64,000 bases of DNA, from NCBI GenBank assembly GCA_949825025.1, contig OX463784.1, positions 15,605,283 to 15,669,282 of the forward strand. Reading direction: 5' to 3'. The notes under the pieces are model-generated. The model ran no database searches and was not told the origin of the DNA. It saw nothing but the letters and a program-made list of their open reading frames with translations. The position numbers and the translations under genes were made by a program. Of the stretch, positions 49,574-61,400 are shown piece after piece. This DNA is from Siphlonurus alternatus (taxonomy: Eukaryota > Arthropoda > Insecta > Ephemeroptera > Siphlonuridae). Every line of letters starts with the position of its first letter. Position 1 is the stretch's first letter.

Positions 49574-50299
49574 TGAGAAGTCGTAAAATCCAAAACCTGT
49601 TGGATATATTAAGGTTTTAGGTGTTTTTTTAATATTGAAAAAATGGAAATTTAAAGGTTCTTAATTGACAATGTTGTTAAGCAGTATGCAGATAGTAAAT
49701 AATAAACTCGCCCCTAAAAAGGAACAAAAAATTATTCCAAGCAGTTCTAAAAAAACCCTAAATCTTACAACGTTCTGCTTTATCTGCAGCTACATGTATT
49801 TCTGTCGTTCTGTATATTATAGAAAATAGCCTCGATATATATATGTTGTTGTTTAGAATAAAAATTATACCATGCACTTTAGGTTTATTAAAAAAATAGC
49901 CCCCTATATCAAAGCTCTTCAATTACAACAATGGGGAATATATAAATCCTCAACTTGTTTAGTAAACTCTGCTATAGATTTATGATCTAATATTTAAAAT
50001 TTACATTGTTTCCTTAAATCCACCACACAAACTAAAAAGGCAAAGCTGCAAGTTGATTGAATTTAAATATATGAAGCGTTCTTCATTTCCTAACCTTTAC
50101 TAGATACTTTACAAGGAAAATAATATGAAAAAAAAATTAACCATGCTATTATGAACATACCAATAATAACTTAATCCATTTCCATTTAGTATAAAAGACT
50201 TGGGCGCGAATCGGAACTAAATTTCGGCCAATGTTAAAATAAATTAGACTGCAGAAATACCTATTTTGCCAATGTTAAATCCACAATATCTTCGAGGTT

Positions 50300-50601
50300 G
50301 AATACAATGAATACAGCCCCCTTATTCATATTCCTCCCTCCCCCCGCGTCTTTGTATAAAACTATCGTATCCCCATCAATATTACACCTTGGTGTTTCTT
50401 GTTGGCGTCGCAGTCAGGTAGATGGGATGGGCTGTTGGCTCGCTTGCTCCTCGCCGCCGACACTGAGGAGGGAGGGGAGATATAATTTACCTCCCCTCCG
50501 TGTGTAGATGACCACCGAGCTCACTAGGAGGGGACTCAGATAGTCAGTGAACGGGGACCATTCAAGTCGGTGCCAACTTTTTGGTTCTTATCTTATTAAC
50601 A
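50300..50601 (+). promoter_or_regulatory. Alternative VGLL4 promoter
   Basis: A GC-rich region (CTCGCTTGCTCCTCGCCGCC, GAGGAGGGAGGGGAG) contains GATATAATT at about 50480 as a TATA-like box. Initiator-like TCAGT occurs near 50542. It lies immediately upstream of the alternative first coding exon at 50602. Transcription start is inferred, not shown. Confidence 0.5.
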
Positions 50602-50662
50602 ATGATGGAAGTAGCGAGTTTTTCCAGACCTAAAGTTTGGCAGCCTTGGCTTTGTGATTATG
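50602..50662 (+). CDS. VGLL4: VGLL4, alternative first coding exon
   Basis: Tandem ATGs at 50602 and 50605 open 20 codons (MMEVASFSRPKVWQPWLCDY) plus one G, ending at a consensus donor GTAAGT (GT at 50663). Phase 1 matches the donor at 20746, so both first exons can splice to 54759; here the junction codon is GAG (Glu). The encoded end replaces the conserved MESPLDVLSRAAT segment with an aromatic-rich sequence. Vertebrate VGLL4 also has several alternative N-terminal exons upstream of a common EPR-containing exon. The GC-rich promoter-like region directly upstream supports a separate start. Not verified by transcript. Confidence 0.7.
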
Positions 50663-51889
50663 GTAAGTTTTTTTAATTATTTGATTTTTGTTGAAAAGTT
50701 CAACGATTGAATTTAATTACTTGATTTGATTCATTAATTTTTATAATAAAAATATAATTTATATGTTGATATTTAACATCTCTATTTTTTTAACAATGCT
50801 TTCAATTAATGTGATTTTTTTAAATTAAAATGCACTTGAAAATGAGCAATTGATCAAAATTAATTATAAAATAATAAAAATAATATCGTCGAAAAATTAC
50901 TTCCCGAAAACATTGGTACTACATTTTTGCATTATAGATTTGTTCTTTGCATGCATGCACCGTACATTAATTTTGATTTATATTCCAATTAAAGTATATT
51001 ATTACTATACTACAATGTAGTACGTACTGTAGCTAACTAAATTGCATCTTACTGCAACTCTTTCAAATATTTAACTGCATGAACATTCCTATTCTTCCGG
51101 TCGACATGCAGTATAAAAATTTACGTTCGCTTGCAGTTCATGTGAAGGAATTTCATACATTTTGGGCGCCTAATGAAAACGATTGCAATTGAGCGTTGAA
51201 ATCTCTAGGACTTATGTTTTTTTATGTTTTTCTTTTTTAGTGTAATATAATTTGTTTTTCAGCGTTTTTATAAAATGTATTATGTTTGTCGGCTTGGAAT
51301 TTTTTTAACAAAAATTTAGAATATTTGATGCAGCTATTAAAATATTGGAAAAAATTAAAAAGATGCGTATAGCATGGATGAATTAGTAATTTTACTGTCA
51401 GAAGTTTTCATTTTGCTATTTGAATAATCAATATTAATAACATTTAATAATTAAATTAACGCATCAAATCTAAATGAGAATTGCATGTTTGTCTTTGATT
51501 TTTTTTTAATAATTTTCTTGATAAATATTTTAAATTTTAGTTAACTTTAAATTATAAAATAATATATTCTCGATGTCTATGTTTTCTTAAAAATATTGAA
51601 ATACAATATGCAGATAGCTAAAGTTAGTTTGGTAAGTTTTCAATATAATGGAACCATGAATTTAATTTATTATATTTTTTACGTTTAATTTCTCTTTAAT
51701 TTAATATTTAAAATTACTGAATTTTCTTCAATTAATTTCATCTTTACACTTCATTCCATAAATGCAAACTAATTTTTTTTATACAATGAAAATCAAAGTT
51801 AATATTTTAAATAATTAAAAAAATATATATAAAAAAAAAAACAAATTATCTGAAAGTCTAAAACCGGACACATTATACAATGTTCTTCA

Positions 51890-52330
51890 ATCTCATCTTT
51901 TGTGGCGTCTTTTTCTCACCGGACTGAAGACTTTTTTCTCATCCGACGACGCTTGCGTGAATGGATTTGTGACGGTAGTGGGGGGAGATGATTGCCCGAG
52001 CTGGCTCCAGAGATCTGAATGAACGTAACCACCTAACTATTCTCTCAGTCATTAAACCTCGTTCGGAAATACTCGGAAATATTCGTTTAAAAATACGAAC
52101 CAATAGAAAATAGCGTTATAAATATTAAACCAATGAATGAAGAGGTTTCATTTATACGAAAGAGATTTATCTTAATTTGATTCCGGTTATTTTGCCGCAC
52201 CTCTAGCTAAAGGTAAAAAAAAAAAAAAATCTTAAAGGACCTTCCTCAGGTTCAAGGTCATTTTCCCCTCATCTTTTGCTTCGTTCTAAAAAGGCGCCGT
52301 AGTGGCGGAGTTAAAGCCTTTTTTTTTTGT
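51890..52330. promoter_or_regulatory. GC-richer islands with an NR5A/ERR site
   Basis: Two islands (about 51895-52055 and 52235-52325). TCAAGGTCA at 52252-52260 is a perfect NR5A/ERR monomer site. No exon was found. Confidence 0.3.
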
Positions 52331-52931
52331 TAGTGTGTTCTTATACCCTTTTTTTTTTCATTATTAAAAGTTTTTTATGTTATATAATATATTATAGTTT
52401 AAATTAAAAAATTAAATGATTTTGATCTTATTGTTATTATTATAGATGAAAAAAAATATATAGTTGGTCTCACGCATTTGTAGATGTTATAAATAATTAT
52501 TTAAATGTTCAGTAGTCAATTAATTTAATATAGTGCTTGTTATTAATAATTAATAAACTTCTCTTCTTTTTTTCAGTTTTAATTTAAAGATGATTAATAT
52601 GAAAAATTATTATTATTAAGTAGTTAAATTGTAATTACAGAAACATCGATTTTTCATGGTAATTAATTTATAAAAAATATGTATTTTTTAAATCAAATCT
52701 TGGAGAAAATATGTAAATTCCCAAAATTGTGAGAGAAAAAAAATACCACTTGTTACAATGTTTAAAATTGATTCATAGTATGAGCAAAATATGGTTATAG
52801 TTTGAAAAAAATAAATGTTAAAGTTAAATTAAATAATTAAAAACAGCAGTTCCAGTTCTATATTCAATTAAGAATTTAATTTAAAAAAATTAATTTAAAT
52901 AATAAAATACCACCTACTTATACATTTATGC

Positions 52932-52990
52932 GGGCCGGCCGGGGCATACATGACCAAAATGTGTCAATTGCCCCAAAATACCAACCAATC
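52932..52990 (-). repeat. Fragment shared with the 13.9 kb LINE region
   Basis: GGCATACATGACCAAAATGT and GTCAATTGCCCCAAAATACC are the reverse complement of the text at about 13928-13974. A dispersed repeat fragment, likely of LINE origin. Confidence 0.7.
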
Positions 52991-53705
52991 AATCAATCAT
53001 ATTATACATTTATGCAGTAATAAAACAGTATTTTCTATATAATAGCGTATAACTTCATACCATGTAGTGGTATGTCAGCATCTCTCTTTCGATTACGCAA
53101 TTTTTCAATTATATTTTTCAGCGTACACAACATATTTAAAGTGCGTTTGATTTAGTCATTTATAATTATATTATAACTTTTTTTACTGCCATAAATTTAC
53201 ACTATTAATAACCATCAACTATAACACATAATATAATTTATAACAAAACAGTTACTTCCAACAATTTTTATGTTATTTTACAAAAAAATTAAATGCCAAG
53301 CCCCTATCGATATTTTGTTTTTTGCTTTATATACGATCATTCATTCACAGTTTCTCACGATGGCTATCGCGTGTCTAGCTCATCAGGGGTCACGAGGTTT
53401 ACGATACAAAGTCGTCGCAGACTTTGCGCTTTCTTCCCATTGATTTATAAATCCTCTCATAATAGAAAACGATTTAACATAATCAAGATGATGGATATAT
53501 AAATCCATGTCATAAATTTTTTAGAACTTTTTTTATTTAAAAAGAATTCATGCTTTCATTTTTTTAAAAAAATTTATTGAATGGGAATGAAAAATAAGTG
53601 TTTGCGAGCTTAAATTTGTGATGAATTAAAAAATTCATATGTAGATTTCGTTATAATTAACAAATGCCGCTGTATTTGAAAGCATTTTTTAATGTATTAA
53701 AATAT

Positions 53706-54108
53706 AATTATTATTATTATTTTTTTTTTACAAGGATACACCCCTAAGAGCTTACAGCTCGCGGCGGGGTACTGGGTAGGGATAAGGTAGGGAACGGATA
53801 GTGGCCACGGCCTGCATGCTTACGCGTCCCAGCATTCGCTGAGGTGAGACTGAGGGAACCGTGGAAAACCTCAGTCAGGACGGACACCTCTACTTTTTCT
53901 CAATGGACCAAAGCAATGTCCAAAGCCTGGGGAACCACACACAAGTGCATCACTGCACTGGGTGGAAAGCGAGACGAATTTACCCCAGGGAGGGAGCAGC
54001 GTATTTTTTACTTGAAACGGTCACCCATCCAAGTACTAACCACGCTCGACGTAGCCTGACTTCGGTGATCTAACGAGAACCGGTCAATGCACTGCGCCAC
54101 GCTCGACC
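53706..54108 (-). mobile_element. SINE with 5S rRNA-like head
   Basis: Read on the minus strand, the element starts near 54108 with GTCGAGCGTGGCGCAGTGC. It continues through GATCACCGAAGTCAGGC and TGGTTAGTACTTGGATGGG, which matches the 5S rRNA internal promoter (box C) closely. It ends in an A/TAA-rich tail at about 53706-53730. This is the layout of a SINE3-type (5S-derived) retroposon. GTGGCGCAGTG also resembles a tRNA box A. The body (CCAGCATTCGCTGAGGTGAG on the plus strand) recurs at 19821-20003. Open frames here are by-products. Confidence 0.75.
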
Positions 54109-54758
54109 TCATTTCAAAATTATCATTTTATAGCTTATGCTAAAGCTGTTAAAATTTTATTCTAATTGATTTGTCATGTTTTTATTGTTTCATAGTTAGT
54201 TAGCTACATGATGAAAATAAATTTAAACATAATTAATTGTATTATTATATTTTATGACGATACTTAATTATATACTGTATATTATGTATTATTTATGGAA
54301 ATATAATGCGCATGCACTATATTCCTTGATATCTCTGGGATGCATTTATATTTTATATAGAAGATTTGCATTTTCGTAATATTCAATAATAAGAACTTGT
54401 TAGTTTTTTTTATATATTATATAAATAATGTAAAAAAATACGGTTAAAATTACTTTCTGATAAATTTTTAGTAGACACATGCAATCTTATAGGATTTACA
54501 TAGCTTATTAGATAATATGCACTTTTTACTGTAGCTATTTTGTTATTTATATGGAATTAGTTACATTCAATCAAATTTTCTATTTTTTTTTGTTTGATGG
54601 AAGAGCCCTTAATTCTTTCATTGTAAGAATTCATATTATTCATATTGCAAATATCGGATCATGATAACATTTGTAGAAAAATTGTGATACCAACTGTTTT
54701 TCCGTGCACCAATTTTGAAAGTCCGACCTTTGTCCTAACAACCCCGTGTTTGTTTCAG

Positions 54759-54879
54759 AGCCCCGCGACACGGTGGGCAAGGAGGTCCCGAGCGCCCGCT
54801 GGAGACGCGAGAGGCGCGCGTGTCCTCTCACCGCCAGTCGACCCCACGCCAGACAGGAGAGGAGCGATCTGCCGGCGAG
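54759..54879 (+). CDS. VGLL4: VGLL4, exon 2 (common)
   Basis: Acceptor TTTGTTTCAG (AG at 54757-54758) and donor GAG|GTATGT (GT at 54880). Entered in phase 1 and left in phase 2, it encodes residues 28-67 of the 295-aa form: PRDTVGKEVPSARWRRERR and on to RQERSDLPA, a strongly basic segment that may contain a nuclear localisation signal. The exon is GC-rich, in contrast to the introns. A second AG two bases in (CAGAG) creates a possible alternative acceptor. Confidence 0.9.
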
Positions 54880-55623
54880 GTATGTTCATCCTTGGGGGGA
54901 TTATTGGCGCGTGTCTTTATTCCGAGTATGTTGCGATCTTGCTACTGCCCCCCGGAGCTAAATTTTACTGAATCAAATTTATTTTAGTCCAGATGTAGTA
55001 GCATAGCCAAAGGGTGCCTCTCCCGTAATACTCCGGCCGCCAAAGTATTAAGATGAAATACGTGGGTCTTCTTTTCATTTCTCTCCTTAGAACAAGAATA
55101 TCCCACACCCATTTTTTCCCTCGACTAGCTATGCCATCAGCCAATATAATATCATTCGGTAGCAACTATATAATGCAAATGTTAATAGTTTTGATGCTTT
55201 ATTTTGGGAAAAAGTTACGACAAATTTAAATTAATTCATTACCTTTAAATTTTTATGAAACTCTTTTGATTTCTCAGTGGATGGGAACAAATTGTCTTCG
55301 TTTGCTTTTTACACCCTCTCTGATGGTAAAGAAAAAATAAAAAATAAATAAATAAAAAATAAATAAATAAACAACCTATAAATAATAGTACGTGACTTGC
55401 AATTAAAATCTATATGAAGGGGAAGAAAATATTGTAACAGGTTAGAAAAAAATATAATTATAGAATTTTTATATTTTTTGCACGCGTTTTTCTTTACAAT
55501 TTATAAATTAAAAAATAAATAATAATAAATAAATAAATTTTTGACAATATTTCGTCAATTTGTTTACATTTAATTGTGTACCCTTGGTTACAATTCTATT
55601 CTATAATTCAACTTAACTTGCAG
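54880..55623 (+). other. VGLL4 intron 2
   Basis: AT-rich, with an (AAATA)n stretch at about 55335-55370. A GC-richer patch around 55000-55130 has no recognised function. Confidence 0.75.
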
Positions 55624-55916
55624 CTCTCACCACGAGATGGCTCCACTAGACATGTCCACTCGTCGCAAGCCCAGCAACGACATTCAAGTCATCACCAACA
55701 AATCATCCCCAAGAGTGACAGCCAATCACGGAGCTGGTCTGCGAGGCTCGACCAATCAGAGAGCTGGACAGCGGAGCTCGGCCAATGAGAGGGCAGCTCA
55801 GCGCGCCTCAGTGATCACGTGCACCAATCCATCGCAGTCATCCGGATCTTCAGGGGAGGAGGAAGACTCGGTGCTGGGGCTCGCTGACGACTTTCCAAAA
55901 CTGAGAGACGTGCAAG
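55624..55916 (+). CDS. VGLL4: VGLL4, exon 3
   Basis: Acceptor TTAACTTGCAG (AG at 55622-55623), donor CAAG|GTGAGA (GT at 55917). It encodes residues 68-165. APLDMSTRRK (residues 74-83) resembles a CtBP-binding PxDLS motif, with Met in place of Leu. Residues 104-124 contain imperfect repeats (GAGLRGSTNQR, GQRSSANER). ASVITC (129-134) corresponds to the PSVITC block of vertebrate VGLL4. A Ser-rich then acidic stretch (SSGSSGEEEDSV) follows. Phase 2 in, phase 1 out. Confidence 0.93.
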
Positions 55917-56346
55917 GTGAGACGCAATTGGTTTTTATGTTTTTTTTTTTGTTTTTTTTTTTTTTCAATTTCCGGGCACTTGATATTTTGTTTTAATACT
56001 AAATTTAATTATTTTTTTTAAGGTAAGTTTTTTACCTGGCCACACCCAAAAGGGTAAAATGACGTCAAGGACATTAACTAAATTTCATAATAGTTTCATA
56101 TTTCTTTGAAGTTATTTAACAATTTGAGTTTTTTTCAGGGTTACTTTCATTCATTCATTATTTTTTATTTGTAAGCCTGATTAAATAAAATTGATATTAC
56201 GTACTTGTTTCAAACTACCCTTATTTCATTTTCAAGAAGGTTCATTATTGACTAATTTATCAGTAAATATAATCCTTGTGTTATATAGAAGAAGGGATGT
56301 TCAGTTGAACCCAAACAGATTGTCCTGACGTTGATTGTTGTTACAG
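55917..56346 (+). other. VGLL4 intron 3
   Basis: T-rich start (poly-T at about 55940-55967), otherwise AT-rich. ATGACGTCAAGG near 56058 is a near-CRE. Nothing else recognised. Confidence 0.7.
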
Positions 56347-56535
56347 AGAGTGACCCGGTGATTGATGAGCACTTCCGCCGCTCGCTGGGCCGCGACTACT
56401 TGGCCCTCTTCCCCACGGCTGCCCCCGCGCCCCGCCAGCCCTCCACCCCCACCGTGGACACGAGGCGACCCTCCGCAGAGAAGGAGCGAGCCAAGCCGGC
56501 CCAGCCCAGCAACGTCACCCTCACCGGTCTATCAG
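56347..56535 (+). CDS. VGLL4: VGLL4, exon 4 with first Tondu domain
   Basis: Acceptor GTTGTTACAG, donor ATCAG|GTGCGT (GT at 56536), phase 1 at both ends. It encodes residues 166-228. DPVIDEHFRRSLGRDY (168-183) matches the first Tondu (TDU) motif of VGLL4 (DPVVEEHFRRSLG in vertebrates); the VxxHF core is V170, H174, F175. The rest is Pro/Ser/Thr-rich and ends VTLTGLS, matching the SITGS segment before the second Tondu in vertebrates. The Tondu motifs contact TEAD and occlude YAP. Confidence 0.97.
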
Positions 56536-57072
56536 GTGCGTTGGAGCCTCCAAAATGTGACAGAATGAGAGGTTATATATCTTTGTCTTGATTTGTTGCT
56601 GACATTTTATTACAATTCTACTACATAATAGGTTGTCATATTATAATTTTCAAACAGGACCCCTTGATTATCAATAAAGAGACATACAGAATACAGCTAG
56701 TATACAAGAAGTTTTATATACTACTTGAGTATATACAGTATACACTCGATCAACATCAGATTTTTTGTGATGCCCTTCACCTTTATAAATATTTGTTTAT
56801 GAACTAGAATACCTATAGAATAATTAAATTAAATAAGAGAAGAAGCTAGAGATTGAAAAGAGAATTTGAAAAATATCAACAATATAATTTTACGAAAGAT
56901 CACCTATTATTGAAAAATCTATATTATAAGACACTAACAAGACAATACAGTAGCTGTTTCTTGCTTATGAATGAAGATCCACTCTCTTTTTATAGATTTT
57001 TTTATCACATAAATATAGTTTTGAAATTTAAGAATCCTCAAAATATTCTGACCTTTCGTCTCATTTCCACAG
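56536..57072 (+). other. VGLL4 intron 4
   Basis: AT-rich, no repeat recognised. A long open frame from 56853 runs through it into exon 5 but is intronic, since the acceptor at 57071-57072 and phase match the family. Confidence 0.8.
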
Positions 57073-57275
57073 TTGACGACCACTTTGCGAAGGCCCTTGG
57101 AGAGACTTGGCTGCGACTGCAAGCGGGAGAGAAGACGGAGGGAGGCGACAAAGCCAAGACGACAACCCCCACCCCCACGGAGAGCTCCCAGGATCCCTCA
57201 GCCAGGAAGGCTCCCCACAACAACCCCTCAGCCACCCCTGCAGTGCTGCATGCACCCCTAAAAGTCTCTACATAG
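57073..57275 (+). CDS. VGLL4: VGLL4, last coding exon with second Tondu domain
   Basis: Acceptor CATTTCCACAG (AG at 57071-57072); the split codon G|TT gives Val. VDDHFAKALGETW (residues 229-241) is nearly identical to vertebrate VDDHFAKALGDTW, the second Tondu. The C-terminal 54 residues are Thr/Pro/Ser/Lys-rich and disordered in appearance, ending LKVST before TAG at 57273-57275. The full protein from 20665 is 295 aa, close to the 290-296 aa of human VGLL4. Spacing between the two Tondu motifs (about 59 residues) is longer than in vertebrates because of the Pro-rich insert. Confidence 0.97.
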
Positions 57276-58480
57276 ATTTGATAGACATCAACCCTTGTAC
57301 AGTAATAGAATAGTTTGTAGTAGTAGGGAAGTGCAGTTAAGGTTTATTATTGTATATTATTGTTATTAAATTATGGTTGTGTTATTTGTTTATGTCCAAA
57401 ATGATAGTAAAAAATTATATTTGCAATTTATTTAAATCCAATCTCTTTACATTTTTACAAAATGTTAATTAAATTTTGTAACTTAATTTTTCTGTATATA
57501 AATTTTGAAGATGTTAAATAATTTTCTTATGTTTAATTGTTTTAAATTTCATTCTTTCGTCTCATTGTTTCATAAATAAATTGATATTGAACTTTGCTAA
57601 TATGTGTAATCTTGATACATTACTTCAAGCATTTTTGATTGTTTAATGAAATGATTAAAAAAATATTGTGTGCACTTCCCTATATTTAAATGATAGTTAG
57701 ATTTTGGACCTGATTTTCTGGCCATTAATAATGAGGTTAAAATTAAATGTAGATTTTTGTTTTTGTTTTTCTGTTTAATTATGGAACGGTTAATTTGTTT
57801 CATTTTCTTGTAAATAAATTAAGATCATAACTATCCTATATCTAAATTAATTATTTTCTTTGTTAATTACTATTTCTATTTATTTGTAATGGTATATTAT
57901 ATTTGATTAAAATTAACAAAAATAACAACAAAATTTAGTGGAGTATATCAATAGCCAATAATGTACAGTTAGACACACATAATGTGTTAAAATAAAATGT
58001 GTTTAATACATGAAAAGACCTTATAAAATATTCGTTGGACATTTGATGCGAATTTACCTTCATAAAAAATTAAACATGGATGTAAAAATGTTAATATAAT
58101 AATTATGTAATCTTGTTGCATTATTGTAGAAGTTAATTATGTAATGTCGTGGATAAGTGATTTGTGACTCATTATTAGAAAATAATATAGAAAAAACAGT
58201 GCAATAATTATGTACTATAGCTATGTATTTCATAGACACAATTTTTGCTATACCCATTTAAGGGTGTGGATATATTGTATAATTATTTTATTGTTTCAAT
58301 GTATTATTTGTAATGCTATTTGGTAAATTATATATTTGTTAAAAATACATTAAAAATATGTAATAGAAAAATTGTAAATGTATCCATAATATTTATCTTA
58401 TTATTTAGTTTTCCTTATAACTGTGTAAAAATTGATTTCTGTTTTATCATTACTCAATAAAATATGTAATAAATATGATG
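57276..58480 (+). other. VGLL4 3' UTR
   Basis: AT-rich with candidate poly(A) signals AATAAA at 57575-57580, 57813-57818 and 58456-58461; the last is followed by a GT-rich stretch. Alternative 3' ends are likely. No coding content. Confidence 0.55.
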
Positions 58481-61400
58481 TTTGTAATTATTTTTGTTTC
58501 CACAACATATATATATATTATATAATAGGAAAGATTTAAGTTTATTATTATTAAGAAAGCTAATTTCTTACAAATAAATTAGTTTTTGTTTGAAAATAAA
58601 CAAAGCATTTCTATTGGTAGCATTCCTTAATTAGCCTATGAAAAGAGGTAGGGCAGGACTTACTTATCAGATAAAATAATACAACTTTGGTTGAAGGATT
58701 TTGCTACTTGATACAAGCTAGAGACCTCTTATAGATTTATGTTTGCTTGATAACAAAAATCTCAGAAATATCCATAAAAGGAGTTTTCAGTAGCAGAGAG
58801 ACCGATGTTTTTAAAGTAAATGCTATTATCATAACATAAACATCTAGGAGGTCTACAGAATAATATTAATTAGGAACTTTGAGTTACTCATCAATTTCTT
58901 GAATATTTTTGATATTTTATCAATATGATAACATAATACTCCAGGAGATATATTGAAGTTTGTCATCAGAATCGAGGTTATACTGTGATGTCATCCACAG
59001 GGTCCAAAGGTCACATTTTGATATATCTTGCATTCTTTTGTACTATTCTTAGCTACTTCCTACCATTTTAAGGTATTGTAATAAACTAAAAATGACACAA
59101 ATATTTATTGTTATAGTTCCATTTTATTGACTTCAATTTTATACAGTATTTTTTGTCTTTTTATTTTTGATATTATATATTATATTGACTTAATTTTAAT
59201 ACAAAAAATACAAATTAAAATTTTCAACCAGTATTATATTCACATCATAATTAATGGGCAACAATGTTACAATATAAGTCATATATTTCATATTTTAAAG
59301 AAATTAAGACATACATTATATAAATCCAATATTTATACAAAATTATAGGACTTCGTGGTATTTATACCCATTTCGAAATAATTTACTAACAGAAATTGGA
59401 TAAAAATTTATTTATTTAAAAAAATTCAATAAAAAATGTGAAGTGCTGAAAATAACAGGAAGCAAATTTTTTTTTAAACATAAAATAAATTCATTCCAAC
59501 ATGCAAAAAATAATAACACACTCCACTGCATTTTGAGGTTGAAATTACATTATTTAATGTAATATTTAGCGCACTGTATAATTAAATGTAATATTATTAT
59601 GTGCAAAGTATAACAAGTGATAAGAGCATAATTATTATAAATATCCACAGTAATAAAAAATATTAAATGTAAAATGCAATATCTAATTGACATGAACCTC
59701 TTTGATTAATATTATTAATTATATATCACAATACGGTAGCTAAAATTATGAGAAATTATATTATTACAGACCATAGTTATCCATTTGTGCTTTAATTAAT
59801 TGCATTAATAATATTTTAATTATAATAGATTTCAAAATAATATTTTATCAAGTAAATTATACTTTCTTTGTAAAATGGAGTATTGACCTCAAATTTTTTT
59901 ATTGCAGAAATGGATAGAGGGTGCAAAGTTATGTTACCCTGATTTTTTTCAGATTTTTTAGAGCCCGGGAACTATTTTTAAAAAATTATTGAAAGTTCTT
60001 TTTGTGACGTCACGAGACGCTGCTCCTTAAGAAAAAGATAGGACTTGCCGCCGCAAGACGTCACAAAAAGGACTTTCAATAATTTTTTAAAAATACTTCC
60101 CGGGCTCTAAAAAATCTGAAAAAAAATCAGGATAGCATAACTTTTCACCCTCTATCCATTTCTGCAATAATAATAATAATAATAATAAAAAAAAACTGAG
60201 GTCGATACTCCATTAATGTTTTTATTTAATATTTATTATATTTTAATATTCCAAATATGTTTTTCTGGGATAATTTTTGAATACTCGAAACCAAAATTAC
60301 TTTCATGTATATAATTTAACTTTCAGCTTGATTTATTTTTAATGTAAAATGAAAAAATTTAAGCCAATTAAGTTATTATAACAATCTATGGTAGTTATTT
60401 TTTTTTTTAAATTAATAAAGTACAAATCTAATTATAAAATATTAATTTGAAATCACACACTTAATTTAGAATTCATTAATATTATTGACTATACCACCAT
60501 TATATTTTTTTTATAGTTATTATTTTGAATTTTCTACCGTTAGCACATCTAATTAAATGTTTAACTAAATACATATTTTTTATAATTAAATGACAACTAA
60601 TATTTAATAGTTAATTAGCAGAGGACCGTTAATTATTTTTCTTATTTAAAATTTACTTGTACAATATAATAATATATTAGATCTGATATGTCCTACGACA
60701 GTCCTATATACAGTAGCATTTTTTTTAAGTAAACAGCCAACAATGTTCCACGTTATTGCAATGCAGAAAAGTTGAATGCATTATTGACCTCATAAAGCAC
60801 CAAGAGATGGCATTGAAAACAGCCTCGATAGAATCAGTATGACTCAACTACACGTGTACTTGAGCCAGTAGTAAAGCTCTGATATCAAAACAATGACACT
60901 TTTAGAATCACTCAGGTAAAGTCCATCAAATGTCCATACCTGTCTTTATGACATCAATTGGACATGCAAAGTTTCTGTTATTTATCATTTAATAAAGGAA
61001 GTCATTGTGGACTGTCAATATAGTGAATTAATTTGAAAATCCCGATGAAAGTAGCCAGAGATTAAGTAATTTCTTGCCTTTCTATTCATGCCAAGTTTTG
61101 AAATTTTGCAAACAAATCAGCATCTTATTACAAACTTTTGTACAAAATTTCAAAATACAATACAATTGAATTTATTAATGTAGTGACTTTGGGTCTGCGG
61201 ACCAAGCAAGCCCGTAAAAGCTTTAATGGTTACTGAGAAAAAAAATCAAATTTTCTAGCATGGTGACTGATGGATAAAAAATTTCCGACGGGGAACACGA
61301 AGCCTCTATAGAAGGGACAAGAAACCTCGCACTTCCAGGTACTTTCGACATTATTATAAAATTAATTCAACTGTATTTCCCTTACACTACTGATCCTATT

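Noticed and set aside
53844..54073. Open frames of 70 aa with high GC
   Set aside because: They lie inside the 5S-headed SINE.
53740..54110. A functional 5S rRNA gene
   Set aside because: Only the internal promoter part matches; the rest diverges and it ends in an A-rich tail, so it is a SINE.
54645..54971. 108-aa frame reading exon 2 of VGLL4 in another frame
   Set aside because: Phases with both first exons and with exon 3 support only the frame reading PRDTVGKE.
56853..57275. 140-aa frame as a separate gene
   Set aside because: Its 5' part is intron read-through; the family match begins exactly at the acceptor at 57072.
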